Notes: generated from the letters alone by a model not told the origin. 64,000 nucleotides of DNA from Harmothoe impar (GCA_947462335.1 OX381717.1:18281166-18345165), one strand, 5' to 3'; positions 12,181 to 60,149 are shown, numbered from the stretch's first letter. Translations and numbers: made by a program.

Positions 12181-12455
12181 GATCTCTGGCCATACAAACG
12201 TCCGATCTCTGGCCGTACTAACGTCCGATCTCTGGCCATACTAACGTCCGATCTCTGGCCGTACTAACGTCCGATCTCTGGCCGTACTAACGTCCGATCT
12301 CTGGCCATACTCGGACGTTAGTATGACCTGTGTTCGGACGTTAGTATGGCCAGAGATTGGATGTTAGTATGGACTATATTCGCCTGTTAGTATGGACTAT
12401 ACTCGGATGTTACTATGTGTTCGGACGTTAGTGTGGTCTATGCTCGGACGTTAGC
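12181..12455. repeat. 23-bp tandem repeat followed by its inverted form
   Basis: The unit GATCTCTGGCCATACTAACG, then TCC, repeats about five and a half times to 12309. It is followed by inverted units (CGGACGTTAGTATGGCC) to about 12455. The junction of direct and inverted copies can form a long hairpin. Confidence 0.8.
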
Positions 12456-13860
12456 CAAATGGCCCACAGTCAGCGGGGGCCTATAGTCAGGGTGCCATTC
12501 GTCATTGGGCTGATATTACCCAGGGCTAATTGACATGGGGCCGATATTCCTGAGGGCCAATTGTCATGGGGCCCTTTGTCTGCAGGGCCCCTGATCCGTG
12601 TACCGTTCCCCTTTACTGTAATAATGGTTTTACAATTTTATGCTATGGCATTCTGGGTAAGAATATGAGGTTTTGGGAAAGAGTACAAAAAAATTGTAAT
12701 TATTTGTAGCCTTAGTGACTAAAAATAGTATTCAGTATTAACAGAATCTTTTTTAACTCAGAAAAAAGTTCAGAGCATTTGCTAACATATAAAAGTAATT
12801 TTGATAGGGGGTCCCAGGCATACTTTTAGGGTTTTGGACCTTTGAAAATGAAAAATAATGCCAGAAAATGACTAATTTAAATATTATGGCATTGCATGAT
12901 GGGTAAAATGGCAAAAATCAATGTATTAGATTGTCATGATTTATACCCTTGGTTACTTTGAGCAATATCAGAGCATCTATAGTGTTCTAAATAGTTAATA
13001 TCTGCAATGTACTAGCTCATGTTAAAAAAAAAGAAATATTATCAATATATTAACAATATATCAAATATTCAAAGTATTACAAAATGCACAATTTTGCTTG
13101 AAATGATCTAAATCTTTAACACAGTATAGCGAATGTATATATGTATCTGGCTATGCAGTATTAGCCCATTCTGATAGATTCAAGAATTTGAAGAAATCAA
13201 AGGGTAGCGATCCACCTTAAGGTAGTTGATTTAGATATTGTCAACTTCCCAGTAAACACACTTACGTTATTGAAACGTAATTTCAGTACGTAAATATAAC
13301 GTCCAAATGTAAGGGTTGCTTTACGTTATTGAACGTAAATAAACGTTACATAACGTTTATATATCTTGTCAGAACGTTATTTCTATGTTCACTAAACGTT
13401 ATCTCTACGTTTTTTTACGTTGTATAAATGTTACCATGTGGGTTCGAATCCTGTAACCAGCAAATGGGTTTTGACTTATCACTTATATTAGTCATGGGAA
13501 ACTGTGAGACACCTTTATTTTATCAATGTATTAATCAAAGCAATTTACTATTTATGTAATAGATAGATATATACGTAGCACCATAATTATTCCTCCCTCT
13601 AATAAACATGTCTCTATCTGTCTATGTCTCTCTCCTTCTCTTCCTCACGTGGCAAAGCAATGAGAGGTCCCCAATATAACACTTTTTCTAAAAGGAAAAA
13701 ATGTGAAACACTGGTTACAGGATTCGAAACCATAAAATAACATTTACATCACTATTCAGAAAATCTAAATATAGAGAGATGTATAGTTGTGTTCACATTT
13801 TCTATAATTGTTGCCCGTGATTTCCACTATTGCTTATGGGATAGAAATAATGTTAGCTCT

Positions 13861-13920
13861 GAGAAGCGAACCCTAGACCATTGGATTGGAAGTCCACTGC
13901 TCTATGAACTGAGCTAAGCA
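13861..13920 (-). tRNA. tRNA-like module, minus strand, possible TCC anticodon
   Basis: On the minus strand: TTAGCTCAGTTCATAGAGC (D arm, A box), then GTGGACTTCCAATCCA (anticodon arm, TCC in the loop position), then GTCTAGGGTTCGCTTC (degenerate T arm and B box). The imperfect acceptor stem and B box point to a pseudogene or SINE head. Confidence 0.45.
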
Positions 13921-14382
13921 GGCCTGATTGTATGCAGAGCCAATGCAGGAATACTGAATCATATTATTCACAAGGCACTGATCTGTGTTTAGCCTTGCAG
14001 TAGCACTTTTAGCAAACCCGACATAGCTCATTAAAGTAAGACATATTCTATAGATTAACACTGCTACATCTGTATTCACTGAGCTAAATTGGGTTCCCTA
14101 TAGTCTTTAGTCTAGACACGTTTGGCCATTATATAGTCAGATGATCTTGCATGGTTTAGGTTAGAAAATGTATATGCATTTAGAATCCGTGAGCCAACCC
14201 AACATGTAGTTTAACAGCTTGTATAGCCTTAGTTGGACATTACATCCTACCACACAAATCGTGTTTATAATAGGGACCTTTAGCAAACCCGACGTAGCTC
14301 ATTAAACACAGACATATCCTATGCCTTCAGCACTGCCACGTCTGCGTTTAATGAGCTTTTACATGGTTGCTAAAGGGCCCTA

Positions 14383-14462
14383 GTGGCTCCGTGGCCTCAT
14401 GGTTAGCATGCCTGTCTTCATATTCTTGGGAACACCTATGTAAGTTCGAACCCTGGTGCGGT
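14383..14462 (+). tRNA. tRNA-like module
   Basis: CCTCATGGTTAGCATGCC resembles an A box and D arm, and TAAGTTCGAACCCTGG a B box and T arm, at tRNA-like spacing. No clean acceptor stem, so tRNA-derived. Confidence 0.4.
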
Positions 14463-14850
14463 GAGTTTTGTAAAAATTTATGTCCTAAATAATTATCATG
14501 CTATAGAACCTAGTAAGGACATTTAGCTGACATTAACCTAACTCATTAATTGCAGACGTAGCCTGTGGATGCTTTCAGTAAGCACCTTTAGCAAACCAAA
14601 AGTAGACATTAAACACAGACGTAGCAGTGCTTAGTATAGGATACGATGTATATACATATATATATATATATATATATTTATTATACGATCGGGCCACTCA
14701 TCGTGCTTTTTCTGTGATATCCCCGTGCTGATATCTAGTGATATCGGCACCCTTCCGGTGGATATCAGCACGTTTCCGGGGGATATCATCCCGTTTCCGG
14801 TGGTCCTGAGCAATTCCGAAATTTCGTCCCCCATAAAATCCGAGGTTCTA

Positions 14851-14915
14851 TGGAGACTCGAACACGCTACATCAAGACTTGAAGTCCGATGTGCTAACCA
14901 CCATGCCGTGAAGGC
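14851..14915 (-). tRNA. tRNA-like module, minus strand
   Basis: On the minus strand, GGCATGGTGGTTAGCACATC (A box, D arm) precedes GTGTTCGAGTCTCC (B box, T arm). Same tRNA-derived class as the neighbouring modules. Confidence 0.4.
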
Positions 14916-15156
14916 GCTGGTAGAGGTAGGTGGCGAAACAAGGAGTCTACAGGCGGATTTCCAGCCCTGTAGGACCATTATTTACCGAGTTACAGAAGAA
15001 AAGGCATTTTTTGGTCTAGTTTCTTTGAAAATCCAAATTTTTTTCTAATTTCTTTTTTACTATAAAGGTAGAAGTTGGACTTTACTTAGCCTTTCGTTAA
15101 AATAATTCTAGGGACTTTTTTTCACATAGAAATAGGCATTTTGAAAAAGGTTCGTT

Positions 15157-15240
15157 TCCACCCAGGATCGATCCTGGTACCCTTGGTGTGTGAGGCGGCG
15201 ACGCTAGCTGCCATGCCTATCCGGCTGTGGTGGTTGTGGA
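15157..15240 (-). tRNA. tRNA-like module, minus strand
   Basis: On the minus strand, ATGGCAGCTAGCGTCGCC resembles an A box and ACCAGGATCGATCCTGG a B box and T arm. Degenerate; tRNA-derived repeat rather than a working gene. Confidence 0.35.
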
Positions 15241-15562
15241 GGGAAACGCTGTGTATATTGCAGTGTATCAGGGAGCAGTTAGTTTTTAAAGCAGCAGGTC
15301 GCGCGGCGTAAGTACACTCCTATACGTTAGCACTGAGAGTATGTTGGATTTGAAATAATGACCGATCCCCTGGAGATTGAGGCTATGACGTCACCAGGCT
15401 CCACCAATCAGCGAGCAGGGTTGGTGGGAGGTCAAAACAACATGGCACTACTGGTGTTCGAGTGATATTCAGTCAATAATCCTTCAAAATGGCGAAATTA
15501 GGACGTTTTAAAGGTAAATAAGGACATTTGAATCAATAAATCGTATAATAAACCTAATATTG

Positions 15563-15669
15563 AATGGCTGACGCCCTCACTCGGGGCTGTATCGCTGGAT
15601 ATCGTCACTCGTGCTACGCACTCGTGCCGATATCCAGCGATACAGCCCCTTGTGAGGGCGTCAGCCATT
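15563..15669. repeat. Near-perfect long hairpin
   Basis: The left arm (AATGGCTGACGCCCTCAC, continuing to GGATATCG) is the reverse complement of the right arm (CGATATCCAGCG to GGGCGTCAGCCATT), with about 42 bp paired around a short loop (TCACTCGTGCTACGCACTCG). Such a clean hairpin suggests a young palindromic element. Confidence 0.85.
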
Positions 15670-15679
15670 CATTATTGGT

Positions 15680-15681
<2 letters not shown>

Positions 15682-15746
<65 letters not shown>
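15682..15746. repeat. (AT)n microsatellite
   Basis: Uninterrupted AT dinucleotide run of about 65 bp next to the hairpin at 15563-15669. Confidence 0.95.
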
Positions 15747-15749
<3 letters not shown>

Positions 15750-15806
15750 CTGTATAGTAGAGAGCAATGCAGTGCATATAAGGTATGTATCCAACTCTAC
15801 ATGACA

Positions 15807-15880
15807 GCTGTCTCCATAGCTTAGTCACTACAGCAGATGTCTTCTAATCCGAAGGAACCAAGTTCAAGTCCCTGCACCAC
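15807..15880 (+). tRNA. tRNA-like module
   Basis: CCATAGCTTAGTCACTACAG (A box, D arm), then TGTCTTCTAATCCGAAG (anticodon arm) and CAAGTTCAAGTCCCTGC (B box, T arm). Spacing is tRNA-like but the acceptor stem is poor. Confidence 0.45.
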
Positions 15881-16677
15881 CTGAACTCTATCAGGAAAAT
15901 CTGTATTGCAATACCGTTTTATAGCTATACCCAGTCAAATAAAATATATTTGTGCGTTTTTCCAAAATGTTCAGAACCATTCGGGGCTTTTCATTTTTGG
16001 GTTAGGTTTAGGTAATTTACGTAAATAAACCAGGAAACAACGTTCATATCACGTTAACAAACGTTTATCAACGTTTATTTGGGTTTAATAACGTAAAAGA
16101 ACCCTGACATTTGAACGTTATTTAACGTAGTAAAATTACGTAATTCAGACATAGAAATGACGTTTGGTCAACGTTGAGTAACGTAGATGTGTTTACTGGG
16201 TTGAAGACCTAAAGTCATCAGTAATGACAACTCTCAAATCCTAGGTTGTTCCAATGACTACTCAATGATACTCAATGCTATTGCAAACTGGACTTCTCAT
16301 GGCACACTACAGCCCCTAGCGTTTGAAGTAACTGCATAACTAAAGTTATCACAAGACGTAAACTGGTGACGGGGAGCAGGGTGGCCTCTATACCTTTGGG
16401 GCCATCATTCTCACTCATTGGCAACTTATTTATAACAAGTAATGTTACTTAGTTCAATCAAGAGTACACAAAATATGTGAAAGGGATGCCTCTAGCTAAG
16501 AGGTGAACTAATTAGAGACTTTATTCATACAACATTCTCCAGAGCACCTACCATTATTCATTATGACAACCTAGGTCTTCATAATGACTAGGCTCCTTTC
16601 TCTGGGTTTTCAGTGTAAGCATTACTTTCACCCACAACAATTTATAAGGGTTTTCAATTGTTGTTCTATGATTTCAG

Positions 16678-52558
<35,881 letters not shown>

Positions 52559-54212
52559 CAATGCACATGGATAAAATCGTGTTTTATACTGCTTAACCCA
52601 TTAAGGACAAGAGTTACAGGTGACCCAAACATTAATTGACAATTTTTTTTCTTTAAACTCAAATTCATATGCAATCAAAATATAAAATAAAAAAGTGGGG
52701 CTCCAGTGCTAGTTTCTCCAGGATTGGCCACGTAAGATGGATGTCTATATCATTGAATCATAAGGGCTCGGCCAGTGAAAGTAGCTATATCTGGTGTGTT
52801 TTGGTGAATAAATCACAAACTATAAGCAAACAGTTTCTTTCAAAAACGCAAGTTTAGCTTAAAATATATAGCAATCAAGATTATGAAGTAAAATCATATT
52901 GTTGCAGGGCTACTTTTTGCGGAATATGGCTATGAACACAGAGAGACAGGTCATTTAATGCTTACACATATGGGGCACGACGGGGGGGGGGGGGGGGGTT
53001 GAGGGGGGAGGTATTTTTTGTGGTAATTCTTTTATACTTCATTTAAGGCCGATTTACATATCATGGGATAACTTTTGAACTAATAATTATAAAAGCTAGC
53101 TTTAAAAAATGCCAGAATCTTCTCAATGTGAATTGAGCTGTAGTTCACAAAACGGCCACTAGGCACCTGTAGCTCTCGTCCTTAAGCACGGCAAGTCCCT
53201 AAAAGGCAACATTTGTCAGAATGATTCATCAAACAGCCGCAGTGAGTTATTCGCATGTGCTGCATTGGTGCATCATGCTGACCCCTATAGGGAGTGTGTC
53301 AGCCTCATATATAGGGTAGGCATGATGCATGAATGCAGCAAGTTACTCACCAGGGCGGCATTTAAGCATTATGCTGACAAAGGACCTAGCTTGTTAAAGC
53401 ACTATACCGTTCTTAAAGGATTAAAGAGTCTCAAATACCAGCCAGTTTGTCTTTGGCAGAGTCCTTTTTCAAGCCATTCATCATCATCGTGTCTCTTGTG
53501 TTTTCTCAAATCTGAATCCTTTGTCACATATAATTTGTAAACCAGTGAAAATTATTCATGCAAAATATGTATGTATGTATATAGAAATATGGAAGCCGAG
53601 ACAACCACGCTCTTTCAGCTCCTTTTCTGGAGATGCAATTTAATATCGTTTTCAGCAACTACTTTAGAGTTACAGTAGTTTCTACTGTTTACCTACGATA
53701 GATTGTACACCTACAGTAGATTCCACTGCACACCTACAAACATGGCAACCAACTGTTCACAGTGTAATTATATAGATATATAGTCAGTGGGAACTGTGGT
53801 TTATATTTTTGAGATATAAGATTTACTATGCTTAAATACTGGAATATAATGTGCCTATATCCAATGGGCTGAGAAAAAGTTGGCTTTCCTATATCAAATG
53901 TCTTCAAATAAAAATGATAAACCCAACACCTACATTGATACCATCTCTGACATCTTTCACTCATGGAGACTAGGGTGCATCCCACTCAGCCTGCAGCTTG
54001 GTGGGTTACAACCCCAGTCCCCAATTGTGAAATACTTCAGAGACTGTACCAATGGGCGTTTGCATTTGTCTATATATTTTACATCCATTTCTTGGCCTAT
54101 TTATTGATTTGCATTCATCATCATCAAATCAATTTATTCCTAGGTCGATTATTATGATTTCAGCCATTTTCAAGTGTATTGGATGTTAATCATTTACTAT
54201 GGTTTCTTGCAG
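52559..54212. other. Intergenic or intronic stretch between 3' exons
   Basis: AT-rich with a G-run at 52982-52998. No exon with matching phase was found. 53155-53430 holds several short direct words (CATTATGCTGAC, GGCACCTGTAGC) that recur around 59820-59890, so part is repetitive. Confidence 0.35.
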
Positions 54213-54843
54213 GTGCAGAAGCAGTCACAGGAGGTAGATCAGCTGCACAGACTTACCGTATCTGGGATGAGAGGAACAAAAATGAGCAGACACGTCTCAG
54301 AGACACCTCACTGTATAGAAGAAATGTCAGGAGGAAATACGATGACTTTGTCTGTGACATCAGACTTGACAACCTGTGGGCAAAGTTCAAAGTCTACAAC
54401 GTTATAAATAAAACTACAGAACAGAGGATCAAGGTACTAAAAACAACAGGACCCTTTTGTAGATGGTCTTCAGACGCTAATCAATCTTGAAAATGAGCAG
54501 AAGCCTTTGAGCAATACTCCAATTGGAATATTGGAAATTCCAATACCACATGCATTTTATTTTACATTGAGTTTCAACTCACTCATTTATATACCATCCA
54601 AATAAAGCTTATTCCGATATTTAATTCTGGATGTGAAAATAATTTGTTATTACATTTCAGTAACAGAAATCACATTTCTTACAATTGCAGGCTGAGAAAA
54701 CACCAAGTGACATGGTCTACAAGTTGATGGAGGTTTTAGAGACCTCTGCGTGTTGGCGCTTCCACGCCTTTCTCAAGGCTCTCTGTGAGGACGACCAAGA
54801 GGCCTGTGTTACACTATTGGGGCTGGACCCTGCTACGTACGAG
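54213..54843 (+). CDS. Additional CARD (exons 54213-54433, 54691-54843)
   Basis: First exon (phase 1 in, 0 out): about 30 polar residues (AEAVTGGRSAAQTYRIWDER), then CARD helices RRNVRRKYDDFVCDIRLDNL, WAKFKVYNVINKTTEQRIK. Second exon (phase 0/0): AEKTPSDMVYKLMEVLETSA, then WRFHAFLKALCEDDQEACVT. The internal phase-0 intron sits where it does in CARDs 1-4, and the second exon starts like exon 157-331 (Ala-Glu-x-x-Thr-Pro). Phase 1 also fits a direct join from 51802, or from a GC donor after 52558's AAAAG, so it may be the C-terminal death fold of the large gene, as in PIDD and UNC5. It could equally be a third gene. The downstream exon is uncertain. Confidence 0.68.
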
Positions 54844-54868
54844 GTAGGTCGTGTTACAATGTTACTAA

Positions 54869-55290
54869 CGTAAATTCCCGTGTACTACCCACGGGTTGTA
54901 GGCGAACCAAACTCAGCTTTCATTTGATACCAGACATGCCTATATAGGGTGCGGGTTATACGAGGGTTTTTATCAGTATACCGTAAATTCTCGCGTACAA
55001 GCCGCGGCTTGTACGCGAGTCAGACTCAGCTTTCTTTTGATACCAAACATGCCTATATAGGGTGCGGCTTATACGAGAGTTTTTATTAGTATACTACAGT
55101 ACCAAAATCGCAATAGTCAGACCCCCTCTGCGGATTATATAATTTGTCAAAGTTAGGGGTGCGGCTTATACGCGAGTTAGGCTTATACGCGAGAATTTAC
55201 GGTACAACAGTACTGAATTAGACATTTTCAGAACCAAAAACCTGAGTGCGGGTTATACGGGAGATGCAGGTAGTACGCGGGAATTTACGG
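54869..55290. mobile_element. CGTAAATTCCCG-family MITE interrupted by a relative
   Basis: The outer copy (ends CGTAAATTCCCGTGTACTAC and GTACGCGGGAATTTACGG) contains a complete 222-bp element at 54981-55202 flanked by TA. Both belong to the family of 7657-7878. Confidence 0.85.
54981..55202. mobile_element. 222-bp MITE nested in its own family
   Basis: Ends CCGTAAATTCTCGCGTAC and TATACGCGAGAATTTACGG, TA flanks, same length as 7657-7878. Confidence 0.88.
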
Positions 55291-55292
55291 AA

Positions 55293-55735
55293 CCGTATCT
55301 TCCCATTTATGAGCCGGGCCCCGAATATAAGCCTGCCTCATTTATAAGCCGGGTCAAAAGGATTCCTAGGTCCGATATAAGCTGGGCCCCGAATATAAGC
55401 TGGTGCAAGGAATCAAAAATCATCATGTAACACTTATCTGGTCATAACTTTACATCTAATTGGAGTATCTAAATAGGTCTGCGGTTATACAAATCACAGT
55501 TAAATTCCTAAACTCAAGAAATATGTGTAAAGGTGAACAGCCTATAGTTTGATGACGTTTTCAAGATATTATTAAAAAGTGCAGAATTAATCAGAAAATA
55601 TGACGGAATGTCAGAAAATTCCCCTTGCAAAGTTTTATAAGCCGGTCCCGTTTATAAGCCAGCGTCGTTTATAAGCCTGGTCAATATAGCACTTGAAATC
55701 AATATGAGCCCGGGCTTACAAATGGGGAAATACGG
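55293..55735. mobile_element. MITE, CCGTATCTTCCCATTTATGA ends
   Basis: Ends CCGTATCTTCCCATTTATGA and TACAAATGGGGAAATACGG are inverted. Related at the termini to 38296-39671 (GGGAAATACGG). TA flank only on the right. Confidence 0.78.
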
Positions 55736-55924
55736 TATATCTAAATGCCTTCAGTAGCATAATTTGAGTCGTTTTTATTTGCTACATCTGTAGATACTAT
55801 GGACGTTTGTAAAGGATGAGGATATAACACTAAGCAGTTTGTTGATACAGTTACCAGTTGGATGGCCGACTGCTAAGTGTTTTTTTTCTACAGTTAGCAG
55901 CATTGATATACTTAGCAGTTGTAC

Positions 55925-56996
55925 CCCACTCAACAAAAAACGTTATTTAACATTTGCAATCGTTTCTACATGGTTTGGAGGGAAACGTTTCTGTATAAAC
56001 GTTGTTTAAACGTTTCTATATAGTTAATAATACAAACGTTGCTATCTAGAATGTTAGTTACCATTTATAGAAGGTTTAGAGCAGAACGTTTGCTTCCATA
56101 ATGTTACTTGATGTTGCTACATGGTTTAGATAAAAACGTTGGTATTTAAAACGTTATTGAACATTTCTACATGGTTTAGAGCAAAACGTTTGTATCCAAT
56201 ACATTATTGAACATTTCCTCATGGTTCAGACAAAAAACGTTTGTAAAAAAACGTTATTTTGATGTTAATTAACATTTCCCTTGATGCCATTATCTGCTAT
56301 CAGATGGCAGCACTATCTCTTTGATGGTATTTTGCTGATGCTTCACCACATTATCTTACATACAATGTGCTACAATGATAAATATCCCTAACTTACTCTA
56401 ATCAGTGTAGCTGCAACATTTTGCATTAAATCATTTCCACAGACTAGCTGCGATATAAATGGTATCTATGCAGTCTAGGATTGGAATATACCTGCGCACA
56501 CCCATTTAGCGGGTATTTCAAAACTATACAGTCATATCAGTAAAAAATGAGCATCCGTAAAACCCTCTTTCTGTAGCCCTACCAAAGGTACTGAAGGGCT
56601 TTAACTCTGATGGTCATATATATGGTCAGGAAATACAAGTGAATAGAGGATGTACTATTACAGCCCCAAGTCTAATGGGTTAAATAAAATGAAATTAATG
56701 TAAAATAAATCAAACCAAAAATGCATGATACAGTATGCTAGTTTTTCAGTTGGGTTTGGTGCCCTCTTGTAAACAGAAAAAACATTATGTTGACCAATAA
56801 AAAAAGGTATTTTGATCTTTGCAAAACGTTACTTAACATGGAACTTAGGTTGGATTTCCAAACGTTTGTAGAAAACGTTTATTTATGTTATTTGGAGTCA
56901 ACGTTTTTATGTAAAACAAACGTTGAAAACAAACGTTTTGCAAACTTTCAGAGAACGTTTTTTCCAGGGTCAAATAGCGTCTTTTTGTTGAGTGGG
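55925..56996. mobile_element. 1.07-kb element with CCCACTCAACAAAAA ends
   Basis: Ends CCCACTCAACAAAAAACG and CGTCTTTTTGTTGAGTGGG are inverted. AACGTT and TGGTTTAGA words recur inside. Non-coding. Confidence 0.78.
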
Positions 56997-56999
56997 ACA

Positions 57000-58138
57000 C
57001 AGTTCCCATTCCATTACCTTGACATTACTTTGCGGAGTCCTCTGCCTCAGTGAATGAATATATATACTAACATAAGTTCACATGGTTAGGGATACGTACA
57101 TGTATAGCCTCTGTAAAATCATGAAGATAATCCTAAAACAAGGAGATTCAACATGAGAGACGGAGACCTATGCCAAAAGTGAAACAACAGAATATTAATT
57201 GAATCATTTAAAATTTTTTCTAGGTTTAGGACTAAGGTACGACTTCAAATATGGCAAACTGACACCATCCACGTTCATCATTATCAATATATACCTCTTT
57301 TTCACTAAGTTTCGCTGTAAAATACCCCCTTATTTAGGCAATATCCCGAGGTTTTGTGATCCAAAAGACACTCATTTTTCTTCAAAAAAGCAGAGATATA
57401 TCATAATCTTTCCGTTCTATTTGAAGTCACAGATATGCACCTAATATTGATGGAGTATTTTATTTCTACACACTTTCTCGCATACATATTCAAAATCCAA
57501 AATCAATAGTTGATTGGCATGATGCCATTTTTGATTTTTTTTAAAAAGCCAAATATACCACATACATCGATCTGAAAATGGAGAATATAAATGCAATCTC
57601 AGGCTGAAATAACACCCCATAGTTTTGATTTCCACAAAGGTGAAAAAGAAAAAAAGACATATTTGTAAATTCCGCTGACAGGCAAATTCGGGGGAAATTG
57701 CCCCTTTTCTTTGCATTTTCCGAAACTGGATGGTGTCGGTCCCCACACAGAAGTGTGGGGAACGGGATTAGGAAGAAGGAGTGACCCTGTCTACAGCTAT
57801 CCACAATCGTCTACCTAAAGTCACGAATGCACACCCCTGTTCATCAGTTACAACAGTAACACTTGGATTGTTATGCAAGGAAAAAAGCACAACTATAGGT
57901 TATGAATAACTGTACATGTAGGCAAGACACGCTTGTCAAGCTACAACTACACTAACTGGTGAAGAAGATGAAATGGTGTAAAAGAGAAATTCATCTTCCA
58001 TATAGATCTATACCATATTGCCTTCATCAATGTAACCATTCATTTTTCTAACATTACTAATAACATTGTTGTTGTTGAATATTTATATTCTTATTGACGT
58101 CGTTCACTTACGTTGTTCACTTACGTCATGAAGAACAG
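57000..58138. other. Stretch without recognised gene
   Basis: AT-rich. A small palindrome (CCCCACACAGAAGTGTGGGG) lies near 57741-57760, and words near 57200-57245 and 57660-57740 may be inverted. Open frames are short and unrecognised. Confidence 0.3.
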
Positions 58139-58530
58139 CTAAGGACCGACCACAAATCCTTGTGCCCCCCCTCTCCACCGACTGTCTGGTCGAGGTGCTG
58201 TCTGTGTTGTCAGTCTTGGAGGTCAAAGAGCAGCCAAACAAACTCTGCGGTTCTCACCTAGGTTGAAGCATGCTAACCTGTCCAGGTGTATCAGGTATGC
58301 ATGTATAGTATCAAACAACAAAGTATGCATGTAGATCTGTGACTTCCATGTTTATAAGTAATGTCCAGCCGTTTTATAACCTGTTTATTTACATGTAGTA
58401 ATTTTTTTTACATTGGAGAAGCCCAACATGTGACTGGACATTCGGTCCTGCTACGCTTGTGAATCTGTTGGACTAGTGGTATTTTATGAGGACATTGCCA
58501 CTGTCCTGCATGTTTTAATAAAGACTGCAC
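58139..58530 (+). other. Candidate 3' terminal exon with AATAAA signal (weak)
   Basis: After GAAGAACAG a stop-free frame of 44 codons in phase 0 runs from CTAAGGACCGACC to TAG at about 58271, which would fit phase 0 out of 54843. An AATAAA at 58517-58522 is followed by GT-rich DNA. The acceptor has a poor pyrimidine tract and the peptide is not recognisable, so this is only a candidate. Confidence 0.2.
58517..58522 (+). terminator. Possible polyadenylation signal AATAAA
   Basis: AATAAA followed about 15 bp later by GAGGGTGTACATATTG, a GT-rich downstream element. It is the only such signal I would tie to the CARD exons at 54213-54843, and the tie is weak. Confidence 0.3.
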
Positions 58531-58557
58531 ATTAGAGGGTGTACATATTGATTAATA

Positions 58558-59194
58558 AGGCCAAAAAAGATAAAAGGTGTGTTTCAGGCAACCCAACCCT
58601 AGTTTCAAAAAAGGGCCGACCCTAGCCTTCACAGAGAGAAGAAGTAGGATCATTGTAACTCTCAAATGGGAGTCCAGCCGCGATCACTGAGGTAACTCTC
58701 CCCACAACTCTAAAGTGACTCCCAATCATTAGGGAGTCTTAGAACAGAGGCATTATAGAGTCATTATAGACTTATTTTAGAGTCCTGCTAATGTTTAGGA
58801 GTAACGTTAGAGTCCTGGGGAGAGTTACCTCAGTGATCACATCAGGAGTTACAGTGATTCTACTTCTTTTCTGTGTGTTTTTATTCTGATTTTGGAGATT
58901 TTTTTGATTTTTTTTGCAAAACATTCAATTTTTTTTCGGAAATTCTAGCAATTAACTGTCCACCCTCAGGAAATTGCTTATTAACAAGAATGTCCAACAA
59001 TTTCATGATATTCCTAGAATCTAGTTATAGTAAGAATCGGTGAGTCGTCTTGTTAACCCGCGAGTCGATATGGCAGTCCGCGACTCATTCAAGGTACCTC
59101 CAACATTAAAATATAAATTTAAAAAAAATCAAACCTACCTACCCTAAATTTTTGGACCATGTTGCCTGAAACACACCTCTTTTTCTTTTGGCCT
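58558..59194. mobile_element. GGCCAAA-family MITE with a nested palindrome (58643-58866)
   Basis: The outer ends are AGGCCAAAAAAGATAAAAGG and CTCTTTTTCTTTTGGCCT. Inside, GAAGAAGTAGGATCATTGTA ... GATTCTACTTCTT is a second palindrome with AGTTACCTCAGTGATC in both orientations. Confidence 0.75.
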
Positions 59195-59431
59195 AAGGGT
59201 GTTGTGATTCTGAAGTTTTCTCAATTCTAAATCCTCGGTCTCATTCTTTTTGAAAAGTAGCTATATACATATTGTCTCAACGCTGAAAGAAATATGTAAA
59301 TAGGAGAAAATTATTTTACGTAAAATGTAAATGTATACATAAATATGGGAGCCGATGTGTTGCCAACAACCATACTCACCCAGCTCCTTTCATGGAGCTG
59401 CAATTATATATATACTGGTTTTATGATGATG

Positions 59432-59608
59432 AGGCCAAAAAAAAGGGTTGTTTCAGGTCATCCGACCGACCTTATCTAAACATTTTCCCACTTTTTTGGG
59501 TCAGTTTTAGGGTATGTAAAGGGTATGTAAAAAAAAATCCGACCTACCGACCCGAGAGTTTCTTCCCAATGTTTTCTGAAACAAACCTTTTTTTTTTAAA
59601 TTTGGCCT
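59432..59608. mobile_element. Short GGCCAAA-family MITE
   Basis: Ends AGGCCAAAAAAAAGGGTTGT and AACAAACC ... TTTGGCCT are inverted. Closest to 34199 and 37494. Confidence 0.72.
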
Positions 59609-60149
59609 GAATATGTACCGGGTTTATTGGAATATATACACTCTATTTCCTGACATTTACATATATAAGTCTATAGAGAGTAAAACCATGCTATATTTTA
59701 TTTACATTTATCGGTCCATATGTATATTCCATAAAGGCTCGAAATGATGAGTTGAGCCAAAGTTGTATTGAACTACAGCGAGTAAAAATACCACTATTTG
59801 CTATGAGCACTGCCACCCTTTCCTGACAGCATAGATTATGCTACTCATTGGTGCTGGGTTAATGCACTATTACGGCATAATGCAGCCCTTAAAGGGTTAA
59901 AGCACTGTGTACAATCAAGGTGTAATTGTGTGACTGAGTATACATGAGTAAATAGTGATTCCAACATGGATAATCTGAGCATGCATGTACGGCACTGTAG
60001 CCTACTGTAAATAACACTGCGCAACGATGAAAAGAAAACGGGGGGCAGACCAACCTGATTTTGAGGTCACTGAATCCAAAAATGATAGTAAAAAATGCCC
60101 CATAAGTCTCAGTTTCAAGATATTCCAACCATGATTATTTGTCGGTCTA

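Larger units (their letters stand above)
13248..16200. mobile_element. 3-kb element with CCCAGTAAACACA inverted ends, nested
   Basis: Left end CCCAGTAAACACACTTACGT and right end ACGTAGATGTGTTTACTGGG are inverted. The subterminal zones are dense in AACGTTA and TAACGTT. A partial relative starts at 18799 and a fragment lies near 23915. It sits inside the 11752-16615 element and carries at least five tRNA-like modules, a hairpin and an (AT)n tract. Confidence 0.7.
11752..16615. mobile_element. 4.9-kb composite element, CACTGAAAAACCCAG inverted ends, flanked by TA
   Basis: The left end CACTGAAAAACCCAGGG lies after TA and the right end CTCTGGGTTTTCAGTG before TA. The subterminal zones share inverted words (GACAACCTAGGT, GTCATNNTGAC). 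It contains a 23-bp tandem repeat (12181-12309), a second nested element (13248-16200) and several tRNA-like modules. I see no transposase. The right end stops 62 bp before the ATG at 16678. Confidence 0.6.
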
